Source: TMED14 sp964475135
GTDB taxonomy: Bacteria; Bacteroidota; Bacteroidia; Flavobacteriales; Schleiferiaceae
Assembly: GCA_964475135.1 (NCBI GenBank)
Contig: CAYYWL010000001.1
Location: 62,001 to 126,000, forward strand
Direction: 5' to 3'
DNA: 64,000 nucleotides
Shown: piece after piece, positions 42,271-51,166 of the stretch
Numbering within the stretch: position 1 is the first letter of the stretch
Layout: each line of letters begins with the position of its first letter
Program-made: the position numbers and the translations under genes
Notes under the pieces: generated by a model
The model's input: only the letters and a program-made list of their open reading frames with translations
Database searches by the model: none
Told to the model about the DNA's origin: nothing

Positions 42271-42788
42271 TAGTGGGGGTGTAATATTCCGTCCAAAGAC
42301 CGCTCGTGCCAGTGGGTAATAAAGTGCCGCGTCCAGTGCCGAACGGCCGTTGCGTCGATACCTTCCCAGAACAAGGGTACCGAAGTTCCGCTCCAGTCTA
42401 GTTGGTCAAAGCAAAGCAGGATGTAGTATGCGACGTCCTCGGACTCTAAGGCCTGCTGGACTGTATGGAACTTGATTTTAGTTCCATCTAGTGCGGCAAT
42501 TTCGAGACGGTTGCCCCAGTACTGTACACGGATTAGGCGACCCTTTGGGTCACTTTGGAGCCACCTGCGAAGGTTGAACATACTGAGCGACTGTGAGGCG
42601 TCTGCTCCGTCGCTAAATCGGTATACGAGGTGGTAGGTGGCGTCGAGTGGACTGCGAAACCACTTGGTGCCTTGTGGATCGACGGGGTGCCAGTTGGTTT
42701 CAGTCCAGGACTTCGGGACGAGTATACAGAATTCCTCTGCATGCCACTTGAGGCCGCTCGTAGGTTCGTGCCAGACGCCCGTACTCAA
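42270..42788 (-). CDS. DUF3822-like protein, short form
   Basis: 172 residues. It lies directly before rsmD, where Bacteroidota genomes usually encode a DUF3822 protein. The C-terminal part SEDVAYYILLCFDQLDWSGTSVPLFWEGID resembles the family's conserved 'FLYYLL..FEQLGL...PL.L.G' region. It is shorter than the ~260 residues typical of DUF3822, so the assignment rests partly on position. Function is unknown. It starts 4 nt after the upstream gene's stop. Confidence 0.6.
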   Translation of the reverse strand: MSTGVWHEPTSGLKWHAEEFCILVPKSWTETNWHPVDPQGTKWFRSPLDATYHLVYRFSDGADASQSLSMFNLRRWLQSDPKGRLIRVQYWGNRLEIAALDGTKIKFHTVQQALESEDVAYYILLCFDQLDWSGTSVPLFWEGIDATAVRHWTRHFITHWHERSLDGILHPH

Positions 42789-42792
42789 TGGA

Positions 42793-43428
42793 TTACTTCC
42801 AGTTGCCGCTCAACGTCGGCTCTGTCAGCGAACCGACAATCAAGTCTTGGGTACGCAAACGCTTAATATAGGACTTGTACTGGTCGTACACGTCACCAAA
42901 GATGGCGCGGTTGCTGGCTTTGATTTCAAATACCGGAACCTTGATTCCATTCTTCTCTACCACAGCAGTGCCCATTTTAAATGTGGAATCTTGGCTGTAC
43001 CTGACAGAAAGCAACGACTTAGGGTCAAAATCTTCAGGAAAGAGGTCTTCACGTTGGTTGCGAAGCTTCGTGATTGCTGGGGCGCTACCAATGACGCGGT
43101 AAATGATGGTATCCTTCATCATGTCGGTTTGGTACACTTTATTGTACTTCATGAATGAAGAATCCTTGCGTTCAACAATGGTTACCTGTGCGTTGGTGAC
43201 AAAGTCAACTAGAGAAGTAACGTCATTGGCGTACATGCCGTATTCGTTTTTGAATGCGAGCTGTGCTTCACGCAACTGTTCGAGTTGTGTGATAACCGCA
43301 ACGTAGCGCTTGTCTTTAACGGCTTGGAATTCAATAGGTTCCATTATGATTCGGTAGACGCGGAATCCGATTAAAAGAGCCACGGCGCCGAGCACGACAC
43401 GCAGAATGAGAATAGTACGAGCAGTCAT
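42793..43428 (-). CDS. Conserved Bacteroidota membrane-anchored protein of unknown function
   Basis: 211 residues from ATG 43428; the ATG at 43464 is upstream of the promoter and is rejected. A single N-terminal membrane segment (about residues 3-24) precedes a periplasmic domain that starts FQAVKDKRYVAVITQLEQLREAQLAFKNEYG. That pattern (AQLAFKNEYGMYANDVTSLVDFV) recalls pseudopilin-like proteins, but no prepilin peptidase site is seen. It forms an operon with the DUF3822-like gene and rsmD. Confidence 0.75.
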   Translation of the reverse strand: MTARTILILRVVLGAVALLIGFRVYRIIMEPIEFQAVKDKRYVAVITQLEQLREAQLAFKNEYGMYANDVTSLVDFVTNAQVTIVERKDSSFMKYNKVYQTDMMKDTIIYRVIGSAPAITKLRNQREDLFPEDFDPKSLLSVRYSQDSTFKMGTAVVEKNGIKVPVFEIKASNRAIFGDVYDQYKSYIKRLRTQDLIVGSLTEPTLSGNWK

Positions 43429-43445
43429 TGTAGTGAGTTGAGGGT

Positions 43446-43453
43446 CAAAAGTA
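43446..43453 (-). promoter_or_regulatory. Promoter -7 element TActTTTG of the unknown-DUF3822-rsmD operon
   Basis: An exact consensus on the minus strand, 17 nt before ATG 43428. It rules out the upstream ATG at 43464 as the natural start. Confidence 0.65.
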
Positions 43454-43521
43454 AAAAAAAGCATGCGGTCACCGGTGAAGTGATCGTTAACTTTTTAAGG
43501 AATCGTCCCAATATCCATTCC

Positions 43522-43529
43522 GACCTTTG
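43522..43529 (+). promoter_or_regulatory. Candidate promoter element GAccTTTG of the HAD gene
   Basis: One mismatch to TAnnTTTG, 4 nt before the ATG at 43534. Confidence 0.45.
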
Positions 43530-43533
43530 CCCC

Positions 43534-44262
43534 ATGGCACACCTTTTTTTTGATCTGGACCGCACACTATGGCACCACGAGCGGAACCACTTTAGGTTTT
43601 TTGAGGTGCTGCACGCTTCACGGAATTGGTCGGAATGGGGATCCTCAGAAGAGTGGGCGCGGAGCTATCTTGAGATCAACGACCGACTTTGGGACCATAT
43701 TCAGCTTCATAATCTCGGTGTTGAGTACGTGCGTGCCCGACGTTTTCCGCTTCTATTCAAGCACATGGGGATACAGGGTGTTCGGAGCAAAGAATTTGAG
43801 GTGCTCGGCGCCGAATGCGAACAGATGCTTAAGGAACAGTTGCCCGACATGGGCGAGGGCTACGACGGGGTTCATGATGCCTTTGAGTCGCTTCGTACTG
43901 CGGGTCATCGTCTGCACGTGATCACAAACGGTGTTCGAGAACCCCAGCGCCGAAAAATTGCTGCGTTGGGGTTGTCAGATTTCATTGATGAGCTTGTGAC
44001 GTCAGACGTAGCTCGGGCCTACAAGCCTGACCCCGAAATCTTTCATTGCGCCTTTCGTACCACTGCGGCACAAGCGGGTGAATCATGGATGATTGGGGAC
44101 TCGGTCCTTCGTGATGTTCTTGGTGGTCAGGCTGTTGGAATGCGGACCGCCTGGTTTCGCGCCGAAGATGCCCTACCGCCAGATGCAGAGGCTACCCCAG
44201 ATCTTGAATTTCGCGACTGGCGGGAGTTTCCGGGTCTGCTCGAGGCGGTAATTCGCGGCTAG
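43534..44262 (+). CDS. HAD-superfamily hydrolase, YjjG-like
   Basis: 242 residues from ATG 43534. HAD motif I is FFDLDRTLW, motif II Thr lies in HVITNGVREPQ, the motif III Lys in ARAYKPDPEIF, and motif IV is MIGDSVLRDVLGGQAVGM. The C1-type helical cap and the TNG motif match the YjjG/YfnB subfamily of pyrimidine nucleotidases. The upstream part of the frame lies before the likely promoter and is excluded. It ends 33 nt before icmF. Confidence 0.88.
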   Translation: MAHLFFDLDRTLWHHERNHFRFFEVLHASRNWSEWGSSEEWARSYLEINDRLWDHIQLHNLGVEYVRARRFPLLFKHMGIQGVRSKEFEVLGAECEQMLKEQLPDMGEGYDGVHDAFESLRTAGHRLHVITNGVREPQRRKIAALGLSDFIDELVTSDVARAYKPDPEIFHCAFRTTAAQAGESWMIGDSVLRDVLGGQAVGMRTAWFRAEDALPPDAEATPDLEFRDWREFPGLLEAVIRG

Positions 44263-44280
44263 TTGAGCCCACTTGGGCGG

Positions 44281-44288
44281 TATCTTTG
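44281..44288 (+). promoter_or_regulatory. icmF promoter -7 element TAtcTTTG
   Basis: An exact consensus, 7 nt before ATG 44296. A TTG at 44263-44265 is 15 nt upstream, a spacing also seen at 52801-52819 and at rpsF. Confidence 0.7.
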
Positions 44289-44295
44289 GGGCACT

Positions 44296-47200
44296 ATGGT
44301 GGACGCACAACCCTACAAGCCCCAGCATCCGATCCGCATCGTCACTGCCGCCTCACTTTTTGACGGCCACGACGCGAGTATCAACATCATGCGACGCATT
44401 CTTCAGTCCTCGGGGGCTGAAGTCATTCACTTAGGTCACGATCGCAGCGCCGAAGAGGTGGTAGAAACCGCCATTCAAGAGGACGCCAACGCAATTGCTA
44501 TGACGTCCTACCAGGGTGGCCACATGGAGTACTTCAAGTTCATGTACGACCTGCTCCAAGAGCGCGGGGCGGGCCACATCCGCATTTTTGGTGGTGGCGG
44601 CGGAACCATACTTCCGACCGAAATCGAAGAACTTCAGGCCTACGGTATTGCACGCATCTACCATCCCGACGACGGACGTTCTATGGGTCTCCAAGGCATG
44701 ATCAACGACCTCTTGCAGAAGTCGGATTTCGCCATTGGAAGCGAAGTGGGAGACGCCCTCGACGGCGTAAAAATTCAGCGTCCGCGCTCGATTGCGCGCA
44801 TGATTTCGGCGGCTGAGAATGCTCCTGAGGTCTACGAAACCCTGCGCGCCGAGGTGGAGCAAATGGCATCCGCCAACCACGCCCCAGTGCTCGGAATTAC
44901 GGGTACGGGAGGTTCCGGAAAAAGTTCAATGGTCGACGAACTCGTTCGCCGTGTGCTGCGGCACTTCCCCGACCTCAAGGTGGGCCTGGTGAGCGTGGAT
45001 CCGTCGAAGCGCAAAACTGGCGGAGCCCTTTTGGGCGACCGGATTCGCATGAACGCGATCAACCACCCCAACGTGTACATGCGTTCGCTCGCGACGCGTC
45101 AAAGCAATTTGGCGCTGAGCAAGCACGTGAGTGATGCGCTCAGCATCCTCAAGGCCGCCCAGTACGACCTCATTGTGCTTGAGACGAGCGGAATCGGTCA
45201 GTCCGACACCGAAATCCTCGACCACAGCGATGTGTCGCTATACGTCATGACCCCAGAGTACGGCGCGGCGACGCAGCTCGAGAAGATTGACATGCTCGAC
45301 TTTGCCGATTTGATCGCGCTCAACAAATTTGACAAGCGCGGTGCACTGGACGCCCTGCGCGACGTGAAGAAGCAGTACCAGCGCAACCACCAGCGTTGGG
45401 ACGACCCCATCGACGACATGCCGGTGTTTGGGACCATGGCAAGCCAGTTCAACGATCCCGGAACCAACCGCCTGTTTGCGGCCATTGTGGACGCTTTGAA
45501 GGCCAAGACCGGAAGCGATCAGTGGCAATTGGCCCCAGAAGTGGTCAAAGAGCCTGGCGAGAAGATGTTTGTGATTCCGCCGCACCGCACCCGCTATCTG
45601 AGCGAAATTTCAGAGGGTATCCGCACCTACAACGCCTGGGCGGACCACCAAGCCGACGTTGCGGATGCACTCTACAGCTTGCACAAGGCCGAAGGCGAGA
45701 TGCGTACGTCAAAGCTGGATGACCGCGACCGCTTGGCCAAAGCAATTCAAGAGGCCTACGAGCTGCGCAAGCGCGACTTAGATCCGCACAACTGGGCGTT
45801 GATCGAAGGCTGGAGTGCATTGCGCCAGCGCTACAAGGACGACGAGTACGTCTACAAAGTGCGCGGCAAAGACATCAAGGTGCCGACCCACACGAAGTCG
45901 CTTTCGAACCAAGATATTCCCAAGGTGGTAACCCCGTCGTACCGCAGTTGGGGCGACATTTTGCGCTGGCAGCTTCAGGAAAACGTCCCGGGTCAGTTTC
46001 CGTACACCTCGGGCCTCTACCCCTTCAAGCGCCAGGGCGAAGACCCAACGCGCATGTTTGCCGGCGAGGGCGGGCCTGAGCGCACCAACAAGCGCTTTCA
46101 CTATGTGTCGCTCGGAATGCCGGCGAAGCGCCTCTCAACAGCTTTTGATTCGGTGACGCTGTACGGACGTGATCCGGGCCGCCGCCCCGACATCTACGGC
46201 AAAATTGGCAACGCCGGAGTTTCGGTGAGCTGCCTCGACGATGCCAAGCGTTTGTACAGCGGATTTGACCTGTGCGACCCCGCCACGTCGGTGTCGATGA
46301 CGATTAACGGACCGGCTCCGATGGTGCTGGCGTTCTTTTTGAATGCCGCAATCGACCAGCAGTGCGAGAAGTACATCAAGGCTGAGGGTCTTCATTCCGC
46401 AGTCGAAAAGGTGCTGCACGCCAAGTACGAGGCCAAGGGCTTGGAGCGTCCGCGCTACCACGGCACCCTGCCCGAGGGCAACGACGGCCTTGGATTGATG
46501 CTGCTCGGAACCACGGGCGACGAAGTACTTCCCTCCGAAGTCTACGCGCGGATCAAGGCTGAGGCCTTGAATCAAGTGCGGGGAACCGTTCAGGCCGACA
46601 TTCTGAAAGAGGATCAGGCTCAGAATACGTGCATTTTTAGTACCGAGTTTGCGCTTCGCCTTATGGGCGACGTGCAGTCCTACTTCATTGAGCGCAGTGT
46701 GCGGAATTTTTATTCGGTTTCGATCAGCGGATACCACATCGCCGAGGCCGGGGCCAACCCGATCTCGCAGCTGGCCTTCACGCTGGCCAACGGATTCACC
46801 TACGTGGAGTACTACCTCAGCCGCGGGATGGACATCAACGCGTTCGGGCCGAATTTGAGCTTCTTTTTTAGCAACGGAATCGATCCGGAATACGCCGTCA
46901 TCGGGCGCGTAGCCCGTCGCATCTGGGCCAAGGCCCTGAAGAACAAGTACGGAGCCGATCCGCGTGCCCAAATGCTGAAGTACCACATTCAGACCTCAGG
47001 CCGCTCGCTGCACGCGCAAGAGATTGACTTCAACGACATCCGCACGACGCTTCAAGCGCTGTACGCGATTTACGACAACTGCAATTCGCTGCACACCAAT
47101 GCCTACGACGAAGCCATTACGACTCCGACCGAAGAAAGCGTGCGCCGTGCCATGGCCATACAGTTGATTATCAACAAAGAGCTGGGGCTTGCGAAGAACG

Positions 47201-47679
47201 AGAATCCGCTTCAGGGCTCGTTCATCATCGAGGAGTTAACCGACCTCGTTGAAGAAGCTGTGCTTGCTGAATTTGACCGCATTACCGAGCGCGGAGGCGT
47301 GCTGGGTGCCATGGAAACCATGTACCAGCGCGGCAAGATTCAAGAAGAATCGATGCACTATGAGATGCTCAAGCACACGGGTGAATACCCCATCATCGGG
47401 GTGAACACGTTCTTGAGCAGCAAGGGATCGCCAACGTTGGTTCCGGGTGAAGTCATTCGCGCCGAGGTCGACGAGAAGGAACGCCAAATTGCTACTGTCG
47501 AGCGACTTGCAGTGGTGGGCGGCGATGCGGCTCAAGCGGCCTTGGATGCCATTCGTGCAGCAGCGCTGGGCAACCAGCCCATGTTTGACGCCATTATGGA
47601 GGCCGCGAAAGTCTGTTCACTGGGGGCCATGACTGACGCCATGTTCGAAGTGGGCGGTCAGTATCGCCGCAACATGTAG
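44296..47679 (+). CDS. icmF: Fused isobutyryl-CoA mutase IcmF (B12 domain, G-protein chaperone, mutase)
   Basis: 1127 residues. An N-terminal B12-binding domain has the lower-ligand His in LFDGHDASINIMRRIL and GGGGGTILPTEI. The middle MeaB-like GTPase has a P-loop GITGTGGSGKSSMVDEL near residue 205, VSVDPSKRKTGGALLGDRIRM, ETSGIGQSD and NKFDKRG. The C-terminal mutase starts near residue 560 with QFPYTSGLYPFKRQGEDP and GEGGPERTNKRFHYVSLGMP. The sequence YPFKR in place of the methylmalonyl-CoA mutase YPTMY region, together with the fused G domain, identifies IcmF. IcmF interconverts isobutyryl- and n-butyryl-CoA and can act on pivalyl/isovaleryl-CoA. It starts at ATG 44296, downstream of the promoter. 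It is 5 nt from a convergent lipoprotein gene. Confidence 0.96.
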   Translation: MVDAQPYKPQHPIRIVTAASLFDGHDASINIMRRILQSSGAEVIHLGHDRSAEEVVETAIQEDANAIAMTSYQGGHMEYFKFMYDLLQERGAGHIRIFGGGGGTILPTEIEELQAYGIARIYHPDDGRSMGLQGMINDLLQKSDFAIGSEVGDALDGVKIQRPRSIARMISAAENAPEVYETLRAEVEQMASANHAPVLGITGTGGSGKSSMVDELVRRVLRHFPDLKVGLVSVDPSKRKTGGALLGDRIRMNAINHPNVYMRSLATRQSNLALSKHVSDALSILKAAQYDLIVLETSGIGQSDTEILDHSDVSLYVMTPEYGAATQLEKIDMLDFADLIALNKFDKRGALDALRDVKKQYQRNHQRWDDPIDDMPVFGTMASQFNDPGTNRLFAAIVDALKAKTGSDQWQLAPEVVKEPGEKMFVIPPHRTRYLSEISEGIRTYNAWADHQADVADALYSLHKAEGEMRTSKLDDRDRLAKAIQEAYELRKRDLDPHNWALIEGWSALRQRYKDDEYVYKVRGKDIKVPTHTKSLSNQDIPKVVTPSYRSWGDILRWQLQENVPGQFPYTSGLYPFKRQGEDPTRMFAGEGGPERTNKRFHYVSLGMPAKRLSTAFDSVTLYGRDPGRRPDIYGKIGNAGVSVSCLDDAKRLYSGFDLCDPATSVSMTINGPAPMVLAFFLNAAIDQQCEKYIKAEGLHSAVEKVLHAKYEAKGLERPRYHGTLPEGNDGLGLMLLGTTGDEVLPSEVYARIKAEALNQVRGTVQADILKEDQAQNTCIFSTEFALRLMGDVQSYFIERSVRNFYSVSISGYHIAEAGANPISQLAFTLANGFTYVEYYLSRGMDINAFGPNLSFFFSNGIDPEYAVIGRVARRIWAKALKNKYGADPRAQMLKYHIQTSGRSLHAQEIDFNDIRTTLQALYAIYDNCNSLHTNAYDEAITTPTEESVRRAMAIQLIINKELGLAKNENPLQGSFIIEELTDLVEEAVLAEFDRITERGGVLGAMETMYQRGKIQEESMHYEMLKHTGEYPIIGVNTFLSSKGSPTLVPGEVIRAEVDEKERQIATVERLAVVGGDAAQAALDAIRAAALGNQPMFDAIMEAAKVCSLGAMTDAMFEVGGQYRRNM

Positions 47680-47684
47680 TAGGT

Positions 47685-48278
47685 TTACTGGTGCGGAACC
47701 CGGTTCCAGCGCTGTACGTATTCGCGTTCGCTGTACTCCACAGATTCTAGGATCCAACGGCCACGGATCTTCGCGTAGCGAAGTTCCGCGGCCGTGACTT
47801 CGTAGCGCGCCACGTAGTGGCGCTCTTTCGGCGCCCGCAGGGTGCACGTCCACTCAACCTCAACGAGGTCTCCTGAGGGAGCAGAACTTGCTGTGGTGCG
47901 TGCAGTTGCCCCTGAAGGGAGCGACGTGATCTTGGGCACAATCAGGGGATAGGCGGTGAGCCCGCTGAGGTGGTAGAGGCTGTCGGGAACCGGAACGCTT
48001 CCGCTCGGAATCACGAGATTCTTGCCCTCGCGGTAGGACGCTTGGGGTCCGTCGGCAGTCACGACGACATGGCGCCGCAAATTGCCGTGACGGTCCATTC
48101 CGATCATCGACGTAATCCCCTGGTATTCTTGCACAAAGACCTGGCCTTTATTGCCTTTACGGATGCTGGTCTGAAGCTCAATACGGGGGTTTTGTGCCAG
48201 CGCGTAGCGCTCCGAATGCGTGCTGGCGCAGCTCGCCACCAGTGCAGCGAGAAAAAGAAGTTGAAGCGTTCGGAGCAT
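47685..48278 (-). CDS. Lipoprotein of unknown function
   Basis: 197 residues from ATG 48278. The N terminus MLRTLQLLFLAALVASC is a lipoprotein signal with lipobox VASC. The rest is a beta-rich sequence with no family I recognise; it contains LHEVEWTC-like SGDLVEVEWTCTLRAPKERHYVARYEV near the end. The longer upstream frame overlaps the divergent exonuclease gene and is rejected. A near-consensus element TAccTTga lies 4 nt upstream at 48283-48290. Confidence 0.75.
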   Translation of the reverse strand: MLRTLQLLFLAALVASCASTHSERYALAQNPRIELQTSIRKGNKGQVFVQEYQGITSMIGMDRHGNLRRHVVVTADGPQASYREGKNLVIPSGSVPVPDSLYHLSGLTAYPLIVPKITSLPSGATARTTASSAPSGDLVEVEWTCTLRAPKERHYVARYEVTAAELRYAKIRGRWILESVEYSEREYVQRWNRVPHQ

Positions 48279-48293
48279 GCATTCAAGGTAATG

Positions 48294-48301
48294 TACCTTC
48301 G
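48294..48301 (+). promoter_or_regulatory. Exonuclease III promoter element TAccTTcG
   Basis: One mismatch to TAnnTTTG, 4 nt before ATG 48306. It is separated by only 3 bp from the minus-strand near-consensus element at 48283-48290. Confidence 0.5.
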
Positions 48302-48305
48302 GCAC

Positions 48306-49064
48306 ATGAACATTATTTCTTGGAATGTAAACGGACTTCGGGCCGTCGCAGGCAAGGGTCTGCACGAAATTGTACGCAATTTGAACCCAGACATTATGGG
48401 TTTTCAGGAGATTAAGTGCACCGTCGACCAGGCCAAGGAGGTTTTGAACGGCACGGGCTACCATATTCTGGCCCACGAGGCTGAGAAAAAAGGGTACTCA
48501 GGGACCGCGTTAATTAGCAAGCGCGAGCCCCTGAGTGTGGCATTCGGAATGGGTGTAGAAGAGCACGAGGGCGAAGGCCGCGTCATTACCGCCGAGTTTG
48601 ACGACCTGTTTGTCGTGACCACCTACGTGCCCAATTCAAAGGGTGATTTGTCACGGATTCCGCAGCGAGCCCGCTGGGACCGAGACCTGACGGCCTACCT
48701 CAAGGGATTGGATGCGCGCAAACCCGTGGTGCTCTGCGGCGACTTGAATGTCGCCCATAAGCCCATCGATTTGAGCAATCCGCAGTCCAACTACAACAAG
48801 ACGCCGGGGTACACCCAAAGCGAAATTGACGGATTTCAGCACCTTCTGGACGCCGGATTTTCGGATTCATGGCGCGAACAAAACCCGGGGGTGGCCAAGT
48901 ACTCATGGTGGAGCATGCGCTCCGGCGCCCGCGCGAAGAACATTGGATGGAGGTTGGACTACCAGGTCGTATCCAACCGGCTTATGGATTCAGTGGCCTC
49001 CACAGAGATTCACAACGAAGTCTTCGGAAGCGACCATTGTCCCGTCCGAGTGGTACTGGGCTAG
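48306..49064 (+). CDS. xth: Exodeoxyribonuclease III
   Basis: 252 residues from ATG 48306. It is a class II AP endonuclease and 3'-5' exonuclease for base excision repair. The exonuclease-endonuclease-phosphatase fold is marked by ISWNVNGLRAV, FQEIKC (catalytic Glu), LCGDLNVAHKPIDLSNP (Asp/Asn), YSWWSMRSGARAKNIGWRLDY and the final GSDHCPV (Asp/His). The open frame extends upstream through the divergent lipoprotein gene and is not part of the protein. It ends 3 nt from the convergent O-antigen-ligase gene. Confidence 0.96.
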   Translation: MNIISWNVNGLRAVAGKGLHEIVRNLNPDIMGFQEIKCTVDQAKEVLNGTGYHILAHEAEKKGYSGTALISKREPLSVAFGMGVEEHEGEGRVITAEFDDLFVVTTYVPNSKGDLSRIPQRARWDRDLTAYLKGLDARKPVVLCGDLNVAHKPIDLSNPQSNYNKTPGYTQSEIDGFQHLLDAGFSDSWREQNPGVAKYSWWSMRSGARAKNIGWRLDYQVVSNRLMDSVASTEIHNEVFGSDHCPVRVVLG

Positions 49065-49067
49065 GAC

Positions 49068-51103
49068 TCAGCGTTTGATCTTCGTGGCCTTTTCGGCCAA
49101 GAACCTTGCGAACAACGCAGTGTCGTCAAGACTCGCGCGCTCGTTGAGTACCGCTTGAACCCCCTTCATCGCGACGCGGTCTGGACACTGCCTCAAGGCC
49201 TGGATGGCCGCATTGCGGTAGTCGGGCTGTTGGTAGTAGGCATCGTCCCCAAACGCGGCAAATAACACGGCTGCAGCCTCTTCGGGGCGGTTTTGTGCCA
49301 GCATAGAGTGTGCGAGGTGCATTTGTCCGCCGGGGTGCCGTGGGGACCGCTTGAGTAGTTCGCGGTAGGTAACTTCTGCCTTTGCGGCATCACCGCGGTA
49401 TCGGTACATATTGGCCAGCTGGTACCACGTGACGACATGGTGGGGATGAAGCGTCAAGGACTGCAGAAAGTAGGCTTCAGCTTCTAAAAAGCTTGAAGAA
49501 GTGAGGGGTCCGCGCTGTGCCTCGAGGTACATCGNNNNNNNNNNNNNNNNNNNNNNNNNNNNNNNNNNNNNNNNNNNNNNNNNNNNNNNNNNNNNNNNNN
49601 NNNNNNNNNNNNNNNNNNNNNNNNNNNNNNNNNNGCTTCTAAAAAGCTTGAAGAAGTGAGGGGTCCGCGCTGTGCCTCGAGGTACATCGCAGACATCCCG
49701 GCGAAGTAGGGTGCAGGGTTGCCAAAGCGGTCAAGTTCGGTCCATGAATCGAGCGTCTCAAGCGCAGCCGGAAGCAATTTGGGCGCGTTTTGCTGTGCGT
49801 TGAGTTCCAGGAGCGCTTCTTGGTCGCGTTCCGAAGAAATCCCCTGTATAGCGGTGAGTGCATAGCCAGCAGTCAGTGCACCGATGACCCCAATTGGTAG
49901 CCATCGGGCGAATTCGACCTGGCTTGTTTCTAACGAGTTCGGTCGAAGCATCCCCGCTGCGAGTATGAACGGAACCCACACTGCAGCGCGCTCCAGCGGA
50001 AACTCAAAGAGACTGTACGTAAGCACAATGAGAGATATTCCTGCCACCAAGTCTGCGCCGTCTTCGCGCCGGAGTCGCCACCAGGCCAAAGCTAGCCCGA
50101 TCCACAGACTCGCCCATATGGCAATTCCGGGCCACCCATGCTCGGCACCCATCCAAAGGGCATCGTTGTGCGGGCGCACCTCAGCAGTAACCCCCTCGGC
50201 AACAGACGGATTCATGCCGCGCAGTCCGTACCCCGGAAAGTGAATGCGCCACTGTCCAGCGCCCACTCCCGTTAAGGGATTCGCCTCAAGCATGCTGAGC
50301 GAATGCGTCCAAAATACCTCGCGAATGCGAAGGTTGGTTGGGTCGAGCAGCGCTTCGCGCGCCTTGGGTCGGGCGAGTACACCGGCAAGAACTAGGATTC
50401 CGAGGGCCAAGCCAGCCGCTAAGGGCTTCCAGTTACGAATGCTGCGAATCGCAGCAAAAACAGCCCACAGGGTTATGCCGATCCAAATGCTCCGCGTGCG
50501 CAGTACAACTACAGCCACAAGGACGGCAATGCCTACGGTGACCACTGCAGTTCGGGTGGCGCCTTGCGTTCGGTTCCATAGGTACCAGGCTGCGGGAAGC
50601 GCAAGGGCCATAGCCGAAGAGGTGAAGTTTTTGTGGCCGAGAATTCCAGGCGCGAGGTAGGGGTCTGCCATGACTTTGGAGTTCTGACTAAGGTCCCCGA
50701 GTGCTGAAAGCGCCTCGATTCCGCCTGCGCCAAGGAGTCCCCAGGCAAGTATGGGAATTCCGCGAAGCCCCATGCGCCAGCCAACAAGGGCAGCTGCGGT
50801 ATAGCCCAAGTAGCGCCCCGAGGCATACTGAGCTTCGCTTGCAGCAAACAACTCGGTGGTCCAAAAGCTGCTCAGTGCAAGCAGTGCAAGCCCGCCTGAA
50901 GCCCAAACGGCCCACGAAGGACGGCCTGGTGCAGAGCTGCTTCGTGCGGCGGTTGCACCAAGCGCTACAAGAAGCACGGCGGAGGCTAAATGCATCGGCC
51001 AGTGGGATGTGTCACCCAATTCTTGTGCAAACGAAGCGAGGGGCACGAGGGCAAAGGCGGCTCCGAATGCGAAGGCAATCCACCGAGGTTGTTCAGGATT
51101 CAT
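49068..51103 (-). CDS. O-antigen ligase/polymerase-like membrane protein with C-terminal TPRs, split by an artefactual gap
   Basis: Start ATG 51103. The first ~430 residues form about ten membrane segments. A large loop contains HSLSMLEANPLTGVGAGQWRIHFP and EVRPHNDALWMGAEHGWPG, the conserved Wzy/WaaL periplasmic motif with Arg/His residues. The C-terminal part has tetratricopeptide-like helices (AEAYFLQSLTLHPHHVVTWYQLA and AKAEVTYRELLKRSPRHPGG). Bases 49480-49534 and 49635-49689 are the same 55 bp on both sides of a 100-N gap. Removing one copy and the gap leaves 1881 nt (627 codons) in a single frame, so the true protein is 626 residues. It may ligate or polymerise a glycan. It follows the rplI terminator. 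Confidence 0.85.
49480..49689. repeat. 55-bp direct duplicate flanking a 100-N gap (assembly artefact)
   Basis: The 55 bases at 49480-49534 recur exactly at 49635-49689, with only the 100 N between. The repeat starts GCTTCTAAAAAGCTTG and ends GGTACATCG. Such a fixed-length overlap of contig ends is expected from a de Bruijn graph assembler; it is not a biological repeat. Confidence 0.95.
49535..49634. other. Assembly gap (100 N) with no missing sequence
   Basis: Exactly 100 N. Because both edges carry the same 55 bp, the flanking contigs overlap and the gap is spurious. Confidence 0.95.
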
Positions 51104-51109
51104 AGGGGG

Positions 51110-51141
51110 TAAAAATAAAACACCCCGCGCTAGGCGGGGTG
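51110..51141 (-). terminator. Rho-independent terminator of rpsF-rpsR-rplI
   Basis: An 8-bp GC-rich stem (51121-51128 with 51134-51141), followed on the minus strand by a T-rich tail. The tail includes TAttTTTa (51110-51117), which may double as the promoter of the downstream O-antigen-ligase gene, 6 nt before its ATG. Confidence 0.85.
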
Positions 51142-51166
51142 CTTCAAAAACCAACGTTTAAAACGT

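Noticed and set aside
46135..46986. 283-codon minus-strand frame inside icmF
   Set aside because: It lies entirely antisense to conserved mutase sequence; it is a compositional shadow.
47970..48305. 112-residue N-terminal extension of exonuclease III
   Set aside because: It runs antisense through the lipoprotein gene and lies upstream of the promoter; the conserved protein starts at 48306.
49480..49689. 55-bp direct repeat as an attachment site or recent duplication
   Set aside because: It flanks only N placeholders, and collapsing it restores a perfect reading frame; it is an assembly overlap.
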